DNA of 64,000 nt from Williamsia sp. 1135. Lineage in GTDB: Bacteria; Actinomycetota; Actinomycetes; Mycobacteriales; Mycobacteriaceae. Positions 18,653 through 28,991 of the stretch are shown here, in pieces. The notes under the pieces were generated by a model. That model was not told the DNA's origin and made no database searches. It saw nothing but the letters and a program-made list of their open reading frames with translations. Position 1 is the first letter of the stretch, and the number at the start of each line of letters is the position of its first letter. The translations under genes were made by a program, and so were the position numbers. The DNA is taken from positions 1 to 64,000 of the forward strand of contig NZ_MJEI01000106.1 of assembly GCF_002095395.1 (NCBI RefSeq), written 5' to 3'.

Positions 18653-19990
18653 ATGTCGGTCATCCTGGCGCAGGCACCATCTGACAGCGGTCTGAAATCG
18701 GTCCACGGGTCGAAGACCAACGGCGCGATCCAGATCCTGAGGATGCGCCGCGATCCGTTCGCCTTCGCCGACGCTCAGCAGTCCGAGTTCGGGCGGGTCT
18801 CGTTCATCAATGCGTTCGGGCAGAAGTTGGTGACCTGCCGTGGTCCGCAGGCGGCCGATCAGATCCTGATGAACAAGGACAAGGCGTTCGCGAACGGCCC
18901 TGCCTGGAGTTTCTTCATCGGCCCGTTTTTCAACCGTGGCGTGATGCTCCTCGACTTCGAAGAGCACCGGCACCATCGCCTGATCCTGCAGCAGGCATTC
19001 ACCCAGCCCGTCCTCAAGGGTTACATGCAGGAGATGCAGCCCATGATCACCGAGCGCGTCAAGCAGTTCCCGGTGGGTGAGGTGAAGCTCTTCAGTCAGT
19101 TCAAGGCCCTCACGCTCGACGTCGCCCTCGAGGTCTTCATGGGTCTGGAGTTGCCGCAGGCCGAGGCCGATCGGATCAACAAGGCCTTCATCGACACCGT
19201 GCGGGCGGGGGTCGCGCTGGTGCGGCGTCCGGTGCCGGGTGGTCGGTGGCGGAAGGGTCTGCGCTCGCGCAAGGTACTCGAAGAGTTCTTCATGAGTCAC
19301 ATTGCCGAGAAGCGGGCGGGGGAGTCGCCTGACCTGTTCTCGGTGCTGTGCCACGCCGAGAGCGAAGAAGGTCACCGGTTCACCGACGAAGACGTGGTCA
19401 ATCACATGATCTTCGTGCTGATGGCTGCGCACGACACCTCCACGATGACGCTGACACAGATGGCTTATCGCATGGCCAAGTCGCCCGAGTGGCAGGAGCG
19501 CGCCCGCGCCCAGTCACTGGAACTCGGTCCCGAACTCGCGTACGAAGATCTGGCCAAGATGACCGACCTCGACATCATCATGAAGGAGTCGCTGCGCATG
19601 TGCGCGCCGGTGCCGGGGCAGCCGCGCATGGCGATCAAGGACACCGAGGTCCTCGGGCACTATGTGCCCAAGGGCTCGATCGTCACGGTGCCGAGCCTGA
19701 CCAATCACTACGACGCCGAGTACTGGTCGAATCCCTACGTATTCGACCCCGAGCGTTTCACTGCCGAGCGTCGCGAGGACAAGTCGCACCGGATGGCGTG
19801 GTCGCCGTTCGGTGGTGGGGTGCACAAGTGCATCGGGCTGTATTTTGGCCAGATGGAGATTCGGACGATCATGCATCAGCTGCTACGTGGATTCGAGTGG
19901 TCGGTTCCGGCGGACTACACGATGCCGATGGATTTCAGTGCGCTGCCGGTGCCCAAGGACAACCTCCCAGTGACGGTGCGGCGCGTCTGA
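18653..19990 (+). CDS. Cytochrome P450
   Basis: A 445-residue P450 monooxygenase. The haem-binding loop FGGGVHKCIG is near residue 387 with the cysteine thiolate ligand. The I-helix reads AAHDTSTMT near 260, and the ExxR motif is KESLR. There is no signal anchor, so it is probably cytosolic and depends on a ferredoxin and reductase encoded elsewhere. It overlaps the next gene, a TetR regulator (TGATG), and a broken acyl-CoA ligase follows. It has some flavour of the CYP136 group, but I cannot assign a family or substrate. Confidence 0.92.
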   Translation: MSVILAQAPSDSGLKSVHGSKTNGAIQILRMRRDPFAFADAQQSEFGRVSFINAFGQKLVTCRGPQAADQILMNKDKAFANGPAWSFFIGPFFNRGVMLLDFEEHRHHRLILQQAFTQPVLKGYMQEMQPMITERVKQFPVGEVKLFSQFKALTLDVALEVFMGLELPQAEADRINKAFIDTVRAGVALVRRPVPGGRWRKGLRSRKVLEEFFMSHIAEKRAGESPDLFSVLCHAESEEGHRFTDEDVVNHMIFVLMAAHDTSTMTLTQMAYRMAKSPEWQERARAQSLELGPELAYEDLAKMTDLDIIMKESLRMCAPVPGQPRMAIKDTEVLGHYVPKGSIVTVPSLTNHYDAEYWSNPYVFDPERFTAERREDKSHRMAWSPFGGGVHKCIGLYFGQMEIRTIMHQLLRGFEWSVPADYTMPMDFSALPVPKDNLPVTVRRV

Positions 19991-20598
19991 TGCCGCAGTC
20001 ACCGACTCGCCCCGCACGCAAGGTCCGCAACACCGCCTCACCGCGTGAGCAAGAAGGCGCGATCCTGCAGGCGGCGCGAAAAGAGTTCGAGGAGAACGGC
20101 ATCCGGCGTACCGGGGTCGACGACGTCGCCAAGCGGGCGGGCGTGAGCAGGAGCACCCTGTACCGGCGGTTCCCGAACAAGGAAGCACTCCTGCTCGGCG
20201 TGGCCGAGCGGATCTACCTCGACGGCATGGTCGTCCTCGAGGAGGCCACCGTCGGGCACGGGCCGCAGGAGGCCGTGGTCGAGGCCTTCCTCGCAGGCGC
20301 AGAACTGGTCAACGAAGACCCGCTCATCCGCAGGATGATGGTCGACGAACGGGACGCGCTCAAGGGCATCACGAACTCGGTCACCGGTCTGTTCATCGAG
20401 ATCGTCACCGGGCGGATCATGCAGACCCTGCGCGGCGCAGGGGCCCAGATGCCAGATGAAGACCTGCATGCGGTGACCGAAATCCTTGTTCGGCTGGTCA
20501 TCTCGTACCTGGACACCCCGTCGATCGACGAGGCGCGGTCCGAGCCGGAGTCGGTACGCGACTTCGCTCAGCGCTACCTTGCGCCGATGGTGTGGTGA
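19990..20598 (+). CDS. TetR family transcriptional regulator
   Basis: A 202-residue regulator. Its helix-turn-helix is at about 25-70 (VDDVAKRAGVSRSTLYRRFPNKEALL). The ATG at 19990 shares one base with the P450 stop. The open frame extends far upstream in the P450 shadow frame and was not used. It probably controls the P450 and ligase operon, which is inferred from overlap. Confidence 0.9.
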   Translation: MPQSPTRPARKVRNTASPREQEGAILQAARKEFEENGIRRTGVDDVAKRAGVSRSTLYRRFPNKEALLLGVAERIYLDGMVVLEEATVGHGPQEAVVEAFLAGAELVNEDPLIRRMMVDERDALKGITNSVTGLFIEIVTGRIMQTLRGAGAQMPDEDLHAVTEILVRLVISYLDTPSIDEARSEPESVRDFAQRYLAPMVW

Positions 20599-22222
20599 GA
20601 GGACCGGTGGCGAAGGTCCACCATCTGAAGGCGGAACTGCTGGCGGTTCGAGAGCTGGGGCGGGCGGGCGCATTACCCGGCGTCAAGCTGCTGCCCCAGG
20701 TTGCGAGGTTGCGCCGCCGGGCCGGTGAGGCCTCCGGGCCCGCCGTGTACGCCGCGATGTATGGCGAGCGGGTCGCGATCGTCGACCCCCACGGTGAGGT
20801 CACCTACAACGGTCTCGCGGAGCAGTGCCACGGGGTCATCAACGGACTACGCGAGGTATTGGCGCCCGAGGGTCAGCCGACGGTCGGGGTGATGTGCCGC
20901 AACAGCCGGTATGCCGTGATCGGCCTGCTGTCCGCAATCGGTCTCGGCGCCCGAGTGGTGCTATTGAACACCGACCTCGGGGCCAAGCAGATGGCTGAGG
21001 TGGTATCCCGCGAACGGGTGGATGTGATCCTGCACGACGCGGAGTTCGCCGTAGTCCTCGAACTCGTCGATGCGGGCGTGCGCCGGTATGTGGCGTGGAC
21101 GGATGAAGCGACCGAGTCCGCGACGGTGGATGGGCTGGTGGCGGGCAATTCCACAGCACTGCCGCAGGCCCCGACGTCGAGGTCCTCGCTGGTGATCCTC
21201 ACCAGCGGCAGCACGGGAGCGCCGAAGGGCGCGCCCCGCGACGGCGGCCCGGCGATGTCGCTGCCTGCGGGGTTCGTGTCGAAGATCCCGATCCGTGGGT
21301 CGGACACCGTGCTCATGTGTGCGCCCGCTTTCCACGGCTGGGGGCTGCTGGCCACCATGGTGTGTCTGCTGACGGGCGCCACCGTCGTCATGGACCGACG
21401 ATTCAAGGCGGAGGCCTCACTCGATCTGTTGGTCGAGAATCGCTGCACCGCGGTGATGATGGTGCCCACGATGCTGCGGCGTCTGATGGATCTAAACGAT
21501 CATGATCTCGACCGGGTCGATCGGAAGCGACTGCGCATGATCGCCTCCGGTGGGGCGAAGCTCGACGAGTCAGTGGTGCGCTCGGTACAAGCCCGATTCG
21601 GCGCGGTACTCCACAACCTCTACGGCGCCACCGAGGCGTCCTACATCACTATCGCGACCCCGGAGGATCTGGCCGCGGCACCGACCACCGCCGGTCGTCC
21701 ACCGCTGGGAGTCACCGTGGCGATCATCGGCGACGGCGTTCCGGTGCCCAACGGACAGACCGGTCAGATCTTCGTCCGGTCGGGTAGCCAGATCAGCACG
21801 TACACCAATGGCACCAGTAAAGAGACGCTCGGCGGCATGCTCTCGACCGGGGACACCGGTCACTTCGATTCGCCGGACGGCTGTTCGTGGAGGGTCGCAG
21901 CGACGGCATGATCGTCTCCGGCGCGGAGAACGTCTTCCCTGAAGAGGTCGAGCTGGCGCTCGGGCGGCACGCCGACCTCGTCGACGCCGCAGTCATCGCG
22001 GTCGCCGATCCCGATTTCGGACAACGCCTGCGCGCCTTCGTCGTGACCCGTGACGGCGCCGCGGTCACCGAGACGGAAATCAAGCACTACGTCGGCACCG
22101 AGCTGTCCCGCTCGCGCGTCCCGCGCGAGGTGATCGTGGTCCCCGAGCTACCGCGCGGAGCCCAGGGGAAGGTCACGAAGTCGACCCTCGACGCTCTGGC
22201 CGCCGAACACATGTCGCGCTGA
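20592..22222 (+). pseudogene. AMP-dependent acyl-CoA synthetase/ligase, broken by a frameshift
   Basis: Two overlapping reading frames together make a full ligase of about 540 residues. The first (GTG at 20592 to a stop at 21911) carries the AMP-binding P-loop TSGSTGAPKG and ends within STGDTGHFDS. The second, read through about 21875 to 22222, continues with GRLFVEGRSDGMIVSGAENVFPEEVE and the C-terminal PRGAQGKVTKS lysine. One base appears to be missing near 21872-21875. Without correction the protein loses its C-terminal lid. It may be a genuine pseudogene or a sequencing error. Alternative GTG starts lie at 20595 and 20607. Confidence 0.85.
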
Positions 22223-22226
22223 GCGC

Positions 22227-22541
22227 TCACCAGTCTTCGAGCCGCGTGTACCCGTCCTGGACGGCCCTGGCGAACAAACTCGATTTGGTTTTGGCGGGCC
22301 TGCCACAGGCGGCATATTTGGCGCGTATTCGCGTCACGTGCGTGCTCACCGTTGCGGCTGAGATATAAAGTCGTGCGGCGGCTGCATCTTTTGAATCGGC
22401 GTCGAACCACGCCAGTAACACTTCGATTTCGCGAGATGACAACTGCGGCTTTTCATTCGTTTCGCGAACGAGTCTAAGTGGTGCGGGCCGCGATGCCTTT
22501 TCATCTGAATAGACGATTGAATCGCTTGCCTCTGTATGCAT
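22227..22541 (-). CDS. Short LuxR-type HTH regulator
   Basis: A 104-residue protein. Residues about 33-95 form a LuxR-type helix-turn-helix (LSSREIEVLLAWF, then ISAATVSTHVTRIRAKY). No receiver or sensor domain is present, so it is a stand-alone DNA-binding protein. GGGGAG precedes ATG by 7 bp. It is convergent with the broken ligase (4-bp gap) and divergent from the STAND gene, whose transcription it might influence. Confidence 0.82.
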   Translation of the reverse strand: MHTEASDSIVYSDEKASRPAPLRLVRETNEKPQLSSREIEVLLAWFDADSKDAAAARLYISAATVSTHVTRIRAKYAACGRPAKTKSSLFARAVQDGYTRLEDW

Positions 22542-22722
22542 CTAGATGCTCCCCTTCGCCCATCGACCCAGGCGTGTAGTAGTCCGAAGCGGACCTGGCT
22601 ATCATTTCGAACATCAGGAAACGATCGCCACCTGAAGTGGCGTCTCGGGGCAAGTCGATACGGAATCCGTACAGCGATGTGGCTGTTCGTCGAGGAAGGT
22701 CGCCAGACGGGGTTGGTATCGC

Positions 22723-25700
22723 ATGTATCCGGAAACTGTGCAGACACGTGAGGATTTGGGCAAGGCACTCACCGAACTCCGTGAGAATGCCGGTCTCACC
22801 GTAAGGGAATTGGTCGAACAATCCGACGCACTGCTCGGAACGGTGAGCGGATGGCTGGCCGGTAATCACGCGCCGACCGCCGCCAGTAAAGAAATGTTTT
22901 TCGCAGTGCTCAAGGCATGCGGTGTTTCCGGTTCCGACACCGATATCTGGTGGGCCGCAGTGCGACGGGCACGGCGAAAAGTATCGACCCGGTCGCAGAT
23001 CGCCCCGACGCCTTATCGCGGATTCGAGTCATTTCAGACCGATGACAAAGAGTGGTTTTTCGGCCGAAAAGATGTGACCGATCGACTCGTCGACGCGGTC
23101 GTGTCGGCGTCGTCGAGCGAGGACCCACGCCGGCGCATGGTGATGGTGGTGGGACCGTCGGGCGCAGGCAAGTCGTCGGTGGTTCGTGCGGGTCTGCTCC
23201 CCATGGTGGGGAGCGCGTCGCTGGCGGGTTGGCGGTCGACCCTGATGGTCCCCGGGACAGATCCTGTCGCGGCTCTCGCCTCCGCCGTTGCAGACGGGAC
23301 CGGCGATGGAGACGGGCCGCTGCTCATCGTCGTCGATCAACTCGAAGAACTCTGGACGTTGGCCCCCGCGGTGGCCCGGGAGAACTTTCTGGAGGCCGTC
23401 ACGGAGTTGGTCGCCGACGCTGGTGGTCCCGGGGCAGTGGTCGTCGGGGTGCTGCGCGCCGACTACTACGCGCGGGTCTCGGCTGTGCCGTTCCTGGTCG
23501 ATGTACTGCAGCATTCGCAGGTGGTGGTCGCGGCGATGGGCGTCGACCAGCTCCGTGAGGTGATCACCGGGCCGGCCCGCCGGGCAGGTCTGGACATCGA
23601 CGACGATCTGGTCGAGTTGTTGCTCGCCGACGTCGCCCCTGCAGCCGGATACTCCGGTGCCACCGCCCTGCCGATGCTCTCGCACGCATTGCTGGCGACC
23701 TGGTCGCACTCGGACCGCCGGCAACTCACGGTCGCCGACTACCTGGCGACAGGCCGGATCAGCGGAGCCGTCGAGCGAACGGCCGAAGCGGTCTACTCCG
23801 ATCTCGACGATGCCGAGCGGGACCTTGCCAGGCGGCAGTTGCTCGCCATGGTCAACGTCGACGACGACTGGGTCAGTCGACGGAAGGCGCCGCTGGAAGC
23901 ACTCGGTATCACGATCGCCGACCCGGCGTCGGGCGGAGAGTCGCCGGCGGGGTTGAGTCCGCAGACCGCCCGGGCCGTCGAGGTGCTCGAACGGTTCGCG
24001 GCGGCGCGGCTGGTCAGTGTCGACGCCGACTACGCAGAGGTGACCCACGAGGCCCTGCTGACCGCCTGGCCCAGACTCCAGCAATGGATCGATGGTGATC
24101 GTGCCCGGTTGTTGATGCACAAACGCTTCCGGCAGGCGTGGACCCTGTGGGAATCGGGTGACCGTGCCGACGAACTTCTGATCCGCGGCGCGTGGCTCGG
24201 CATGGTCAACGACTTCATCCCGGGCGAGCGCGGTGAACCGCAACTGACGACCGCGGAGTCCGCATTCCTGCGCGCGAGCAATGAACAGCAGGACAGGCTC
24301 GAGGCGGGTGAGCGTCGCCGGGTGCGGCAACTGCGGCGGATCGCGTTCGGTGTCGCTGTGGTGACTCTGGTGGCTGCGCTCGCGGCGACGTTCGCGGTGA
24401 TCGCACGCGGGGACGCGGTCGACGAGCGGAATCGGGCTGAACAACTCCAGAGACAGGCCCTGAGCCGGCAACTCGCGGTGCAATCGGGCGAGCTCACCGA
24501 GCGCGATCCGGCTCTCGCAAGGCAGTTGGCGATGATCGCCTATCGCACGTCACCGACCTTGGAGGCGCGGTCCAACCTGATCGACAACAGCGCGATCGCC
24601 ACCCCCGCCAGGTTCCTGGGCCCGGTGGGTCCGGTCAAGGTCGCTTACAGTCCGGGGCGTCGGTTGCTGGCCATGGCAGATGCCGGCAATCGCGTCACCC
24701 TGTACACCACCGCGCCCGGGGCGACCGGCCCCGAAGTGCTGGGCGGACTTGCGCACCGGCTCGGCGATTTCGGCGGTCACGACTCGAACGAGGCACTACG
24801 TGCTCTGTCGTTCAGCGCTGATTCGAACACACTCGTGCTCGGGGGGCGGGCCGCGGTGGAGGTATGGGACATCCGCGAACCGTTGACACCGATCCGGGCA
24901 GCGGTGCTGCCGACCGGGCAGCCGGTGAACGGGGTGGCGCTCAGTCCCGACGGCACCACACTGGTCGCCGCCGTGGAGCAGGTCGGGGTGCTGGTGTGGC
25001 AGCGCGAACAGGAGCGATGGACGGCGAGGGCGCTGCCACCGAATGTTGCAGGTACCGGTCAGGCTGTCGCCTTCTCGCGTGACGGTTCGGTACTCGCCAC
25101 GAGTAGCGTGGCACGACGCGTCGATCTGTGGACGGTCTCGGGATCGGGCCTGGTTCCCCTGCCACCCATCGAGCTGACCCAATGGGCAGACAATCAGCAA
25201 GCCCCGAGTCTGGTGTTCGCGCCGAACGGGCAACTCGCGATGGGGCTGAAAAGTCACCAGGTGCAGTTCTATGCGCTGACCGCCGACGGCGGCTCGTCCC
25301 TGGTACGGACCATCGAGGGATTCGGGAACTACGTCAACGGCATCAGCATCAGCGACGACGGCAGCCGACTCGCAGCAGCGGGGTCTGACAACACCGTGCG
25401 CGAGTTCGATCTGAGCGCATCGGATCTCGACGGGGCTCGCATCTGGCATGGGCCGTCGACGTTCACGTCCGTCGTCTACGTCGGCGGTGAGGTCGTCGCC
25501 ACGGCCGACGACGGGGTGGTCACCGCGTGGCGCACGACGTATCCCGTGATCCGGTTGGGTCCGGAGACCATCTTCCAGATCCCGGCGGGCTCCCGGAGCC
25601 CCGACATCCTCGCCGGCAGTGGGCCGTCGGGGGAGGTCACGCGGTTGCGCGTCTCGGATGGTCCGAACCTGGTCAGGGTCGGGCCCGACCTTGCGCCGCC

Positions 25701-26589
25701 GCCTGACACGTCGTTCTCCGGGGCCATCGGTGTCTCGGCGACAGGTCGGCTGGCCGCCCTGGGATCTGCTGACGGCACGATCTACTTCGGGGACTACTCC
25801 GATCCCGGCGAACCGAAACTCCTCGGCCCGGGAGTGCGTGCCCTGCAGACGTTGAACGAGACCGTCGACATCAACGAGGACACCGCAATCGCGGTGACCG
25901 GCGGGCTCGAGTCGAACCGGTTGCCGGTGATCGACACGTCCGACCTGTCGGCCCCGAGGGTTGTCTCGAACATCGAGGTGGGCGAGGGCGTGACCTGGGC
26001 GTCGCTCGGCCCGGACGGGAAATCGGTCGCCTTCGCGACCCCGGGCGGATCGGTATCGCTCTACGACCTCACGGACCCGACGCGGCCGCGGCAGCTGATG
26101 ACGATCAAGGCCTTCGACACCGCCGCCCTCTCGGTCCGCTTCCGGCCCGACGGCGACGCGCTGTTGGTGACCTCGTCGACCAAGGAACTCGCCACCATCG
26201 ACATCACCCGCCGCGGCAGTCCCGAGATCACCGCCCGACTGTCGGGTCCGGTCGGCCAGATCTACAGCGGCGCCTACTCATCCGATGGAAAGACCATCGT
26301 GGTCGGGGGCGGCGCCGGTGAGATCTGGACGTGGGATGTCTCCGATGAACGCCGTCCCGACCTACTGGTGGTGCTCAGGGCGTTCGGCGGGAAGGTGTTC
26401 GACGTTCGGTTCGCCGACGACGACCACACTGTCTTGGCCGCCGGGGACGGCGGTGCGGTGATGTCGTGGACAGTGGACACCGAGCTGATGCTGTCCAGGG
26501 CCTGCGGGGATGCCGGGGCGCAGATCACCGAAGCCGAATGGCGGCAGTACCTTCCGGCGAGCCCCTACGAACCGCCCTGTGCCGGCTGA
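22723..26589 (+). CDS. HTH-STAND NTPase with transmembrane helix and WD40-type beta-propeller
   Basis: A 1288-residue multidomain protein. In order: an XRE-like helix-turn-helix (about 5-60), an nSTAND-type NTPase with Walker A GPSGAGKSS near 143 and Walker B LLIVVDQLEELW near 200, a winged helical region, one hydrophobic helix near 540-560 (VAVVTLVAALAATFAVIA), then a long repeat region (about 620-1280) with WD-like units such as NGVALSPDGTTLVAA and SGAYSSDGKTIVVGG. STAND proteins act as ligand-triggered switches in signalling and some antiphage systems. The role here is unknown. A GTG five codons in is an alternative start. Confidence 0.85.
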   Translation: MYPETVQTREDLGKALTELRENAGLTVRELVEQSDALLGTVSGWLAGNHAPTAASKEMFFAVLKACGVSGSDTDIWWAAVRRARRKVSTRSQIAPTPYRGFESFQTDDKEWFFGRKDVTDRLVDAVVSASSSEDPRRRMVMVVGPSGAGKSSVVRAGLLPMVGSASLAGWRSTLMVPGTDPVAALASAVADGTGDGDGPLLIVVDQLEELWTLAPAVARENFLEAVTELVADAGGPGAVVVGVLRADYYARVSAVPFLVDVLQHSQVVVAAMGVDQLREVITGPARRAGLDIDDDLVELLLADVAPAAGYSGATALPMLSHALLATWSHSDRRQLTVADYLATGRISGAVERTAEAVYSDLDDAERDLARRQLLAMVNVDDDWVSRRKAPLEALGITIADPASGGESPAGLSPQTARAVEVLERFAAARLVSVDADYAEVTHEALLTAWPRLQQWIDGDRARLLMHKRFRQAWTLWESGDRADELLIRGAWLGMVNDFIPGERGEPQLTTAESAFLRASNEQQDRLEAGERRRVRQLRRIAFGVAVVTLVAALAATFAVIARGDAVDERNRAEQLQRQALSRQLAVQSGELTERDPALARQLAMIAYRTSPTLEARSNLIDNSAIATPARFLGPVGPVKVAYSPGRRLLAMADAGNRVTLYTTAPGATGPEVLGGLAHRLGDFGGHDSNEALRALSFSADSNTLVLGGRAAVEVWDIREPLTPIRAAVLPTGQPVNGVALSPDGTTLVAAVEQVGVLVWQREQERWTARALPPNVAGTGQAVAFSRDGSVLATSSVARRVDLWTVSGSGLVPLPPIELTQWADNQQAPSLVFAPNGQLAMGLKSHQVQFYALTADGGSSLVRTIEGFGNYVNGISISDDGSRLAAAGSDNTVREFDLSASDLDGARIWHGPSTFTSVVYVGGEVVATADDGVVTAWRTTYPVIRLGPETIFQIPAGSRSPDILAGSGPSGEVTRLRVSDGPNLVRVGPDLAPPPDTSFSGAIGVSATGRLAALGSADGTIYFGDYSDPGEPKLLGPGVRALQTLNETVDINEDTAIAVTGGLESNRLPVIDTSDLSAPRVVSNIEVGEGVTWASLGPDGKSVAFATPGGSVSLYDLTDPTRPRQLMTIKAFDTAALSVRFRPDGDALLVTSSTKELATIDITRRGSPEITARLSGPVGQIYSGAYSSDGKTIVVGGGAGEIWTWDVSDERRPDLLVVLRAFGGKVFDVRFADDDHTVLAAGDGGAVMSWTVDTELMLSRACGDAGAQITEAEWRQYLPASPYEPPCAG

Positions 26590-26591
26590 TC

Positions 26592-28109
26592 CTACGGGGA
26601 TTGATCGGGGGGTGACTGACCCGGCGGCGCGCCGTGGCCCGGGATGGTCGCGGCGCCGCCGAGAGGGTCGGATGTGACGTTCAGCAGCGAGTGCTTACGT
26701 CCGTAGACCAGGTAGTACACGAGTACCACCGACACCCACAGCAAGAAGAACACGTAGGTGTACCAGTGCAATCCGTACAGGATGTAGATACATGCCGCGA
26801 TCGCGAGGACGGGGGTGACCGGGTAGAACGGCACCTTGAACGGCCGGTACAGGTCGGGTTCGCGGCGACGCAGGAGGATGACACCAAGGCTGACGACGCT
26901 GAACGCTGTCAGGGTGCCGATGGACACCATGTCGATCAGGTAGTCCAGCGGAACGAATCCCGCGAGCAAGGCAACGATGACCGCGACCACGACGGTGTTG
27001 TTCACCGGCGTCAGGGTGCGGGGATTGACCCGGGTGAAGAACTTAGGGAGCATGCCGTCGCGGCCCATCGCGAACAGGATGCGCGTCTGTCCGTAAAGGG
27101 TCACCAGGGTGACCGAGAAGATCGAGATGACCGCGCCCAGCGAGAGCACCAGGGATGGCCAGGTCTGGCCGGTCACCTCTTCGAGGATCGCGGCGAGTCC
27201 CGCTTCCTGACCCTTGAAATCTGCGGCGGTCTGGGCTCCCACGGCCGCCAGCGCCACCAGGACATAGACGAGGACGACAGTGACCAGGGCCGCGATCAGC
27301 GCGCGGGGCATCGTCCGCTGGGGATCCTTGACCTCCTCGCCGGCTGTCGACACCGCATCGAGGCCGATGAACGAGAAGAAGATGACTCCGGCGGCCACGG
27401 TCACACCGTCCGCCCCGTGGAGGAAGAATGGGCTGAGGTTGTCGGCGTTGAAACCCGCGAACGCGATTCCGATGAACATGGCGAGGACGGCGAGCTTGAT
27501 CGCGACCATCACGAAGTTGGCCTTCGCTGATTCGCTGGCGCCGCGGATCAGCAGTAGCGCGCACAGTCCGACCAGGATGATGGCGGGCAGATTCACCCAC
27601 CCGGAGTTGTCATCCCAGGGTGCTGCGCTCAGGGCCTGCGGAATCTGCGGTGCGTGCAGATAGCCGAGCAGTGCGTTGAGATACTCGCTCCAGCCGACCG
27701 CGACGGCCGCCGTCGACACCCCGTATTCCAGGAGCAGACAGCCGGCGACCGCCATCGCGACGATCTCACCGAGGGTGGCGTATGCGTAGGAATACGTCGA
27801 GCCCGAGACCGGTACCGACGACGCCATCTCGGCGTAGCAGATCGCTGCCAGTCCGGCGGCGATGCCCGCGACGATGAACGCCACGACCACCGACGGGCCC
27901 GCGTCCGGTACGGCCACGCTCATCACGAAGAAGATGCCCGTGCCGATGGTGGCGCCGATACCGAAGCAGGCCAGCTGTGTGGTGGTGATCGTGCGCTCGA
28001 GGCCGGTGTCGGCCTCGGCTTCGTCGCCGGTGGGGATCGGCTTTCGCCGAAACAGGGTTCTCGTGTTCAGTGCGCCGGGCTGCTGCGCCGGGTCTTTGCT
28101 CAAATCCAT
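26592..28109 (-). CDS. APC family amino acid permease
   Basis: A 505-residue polytopic membrane protein of the amino acid-polyamine-organocation superfamily, closest in look to cationic amino acid transporters. The early GIGATIGTGIFFVMS motif and the FFSFIGLDAVSTAGEE segment are characteristic. About 12-14 hydrophobic helices are visible. GAGGTG precedes ATG. It lies 9 bp downstream of the universal stress protein gene, so the two are probably one operon. It is convergent with the STAND gene, stops 2 bp apart. Confidence 0.9.
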   Translation of the reverse strand: MDLSKDPAQQPGALNTRTLFRRKPIPTGDEAEADTGLERTITTTQLACFGIGATIGTGIFFVMSVAVPDAGPSVVVAFIVAGIAAGLAAICYAEMASSVPVSGSTYSYAYATLGEIVAMAVAGCLLLEYGVSTAAVAVGWSEYLNALLGYLHAPQIPQALSAAPWDDNSGWVNLPAIILVGLCALLLIRGASESAKANFVMVAIKLAVLAMFIGIAFAGFNADNLSPFFLHGADGVTVAAGVIFFSFIGLDAVSTAGEEVKDPQRTMPRALIAALVTVVLVYVLVALAAVGAQTAADFKGQEAGLAAILEEVTGQTWPSLVLSLGAVISIFSVTLVTLYGQTRILFAMGRDGMLPKFFTRVNPRTLTPVNNTVVVAVIVALLAGFVPLDYLIDMVSIGTLTAFSVVSLGVILLRRREPDLYRPFKVPFYPVTPVLAIAACIYILYGLHWYTYVFFLLWVSVVLVYYLVYGRKHSLLNVTSDPLGGAATIPGHGAPPGQSPPDQSP

Positions 28110-28118
28110 GTGGACACC

Positions 28119-28991
28119 TCAGCCTGGGAAGATTATTGCCGGAACAGTTGCGGAGGCAACGATTTTCGCTGCCCTGGAGCCCAAGAACACCCTCTTGATC
28201 GCGTCTCGTGGGGTGGTGCCGATCGCCAGCACCTCGCCGTCGGACCACTCGATGGCGTCGAATGCTGCGTCCCAGTCGTTGCCGGTGCTGATCTTCGTCG
28301 GAACGCTGTCATCGATGATTTTGTCCGACACCAACTTCTGCATCGATGCGGTCATCTGTTCCTTCCACGCCTCCAGCACGCTGCGTTCGACATCGAAACC
28401 GACCTCGGGTGGGAACATGTCCGCGGGTGTGACGCCGAATGTGGCCACCCGCAACGGCACACTCATTCGGGCGGCGAGCGCCTGGGCGGACGTGACCACG
28501 TCTTCGCTGTGGTCGTCGCCGGAATACGCGCAGGTGACACCGGTGATCCGGGCGCACCTGTACCTCTTGGGTGCCAGCGCCAGCGGGATGGAACTCGAGT
28601 GCATCAGCCGACTGGTCGTCACGCCCAAGGACATCCGGCCGTCATCGGACCCGTGGGTGGTACCCAGGACGAGGATCTCCCCGTCGTGCTCGGTGAGTAC
28701 CTTCTGGATCGACTTGGACACCGAGCGTTCGCTGACCCGGAGGTAGGTCACCTCGGTGTGCGGAGCACGCAGGGCCAGATGTGCACGGGCCGCGGCTTCG
28801 GCGTCGTCGCCATAACGCCGGGCATAGGCACTGAACTCGGCGTCCACCCGCGCCAGAGAAGGCGTCGTCCACGGTTTCGGTGTCGCGATGACCATGACCA
28901 GATTGGTGGACAGTGCGATCGCCAGACTTGCCCCGAGTTCGACCGCTTCATCACCACCGCGGCCGGGTTGATACCCGACGATGACGCTCAT
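28119..28991 (-). CDS. Tandem-domain universal stress protein
   Basis: A 290-residue cytosolic protein with two UspA folds. The first begins SVIVGYQPG and carries a nucleotide-loop-like GTTHGSDDGRMSLGVT. The second ends GTTPRDAIKRVFLGSRA and VPAIIFPG. USPs bind ATP and modulate stress tolerance. I chose the ATG at 28991 since it opens the domain. An ATG at 29099 has a GGCGGTGG site and would add 36 residues. It lies upstream of and is probably co-transcribed with the permease, perhaps regulating it. Confidence 0.8.
   Translation of the reverse strand: MSVIVGYQPGRGGDEAVELGASLAIALSTNLVMVIATPKPWTTPSLARVDAEFSAYARRYGDDAEAAARAHLALRAPHTEVTYLRVSERSVSKSIQKVLTEHDGEILVLGTTHGSDDGRMSLGVTTSRLMHSSSIPLALAPKRYRCARITGVTCAYSGDDHSEDVVTSAQALAARMSVPLRVATFGVTPADMFPPEVGFDVERSVLEAWKEQMTASMQKLVSDKIIDDSVPTKISTGNDWDAAFDAIEWSDGEVLAIGTTPRDAIKRVFLGSRAAKIVASATVPAIIFPG

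Noticed and set aside
23029-24483. 484-residue minus-strand frame inside the STAND gene
   Set aside because: Antisense frame in high-GC DNA. The plus strand encodes a clear NTPase with Walker motifs.
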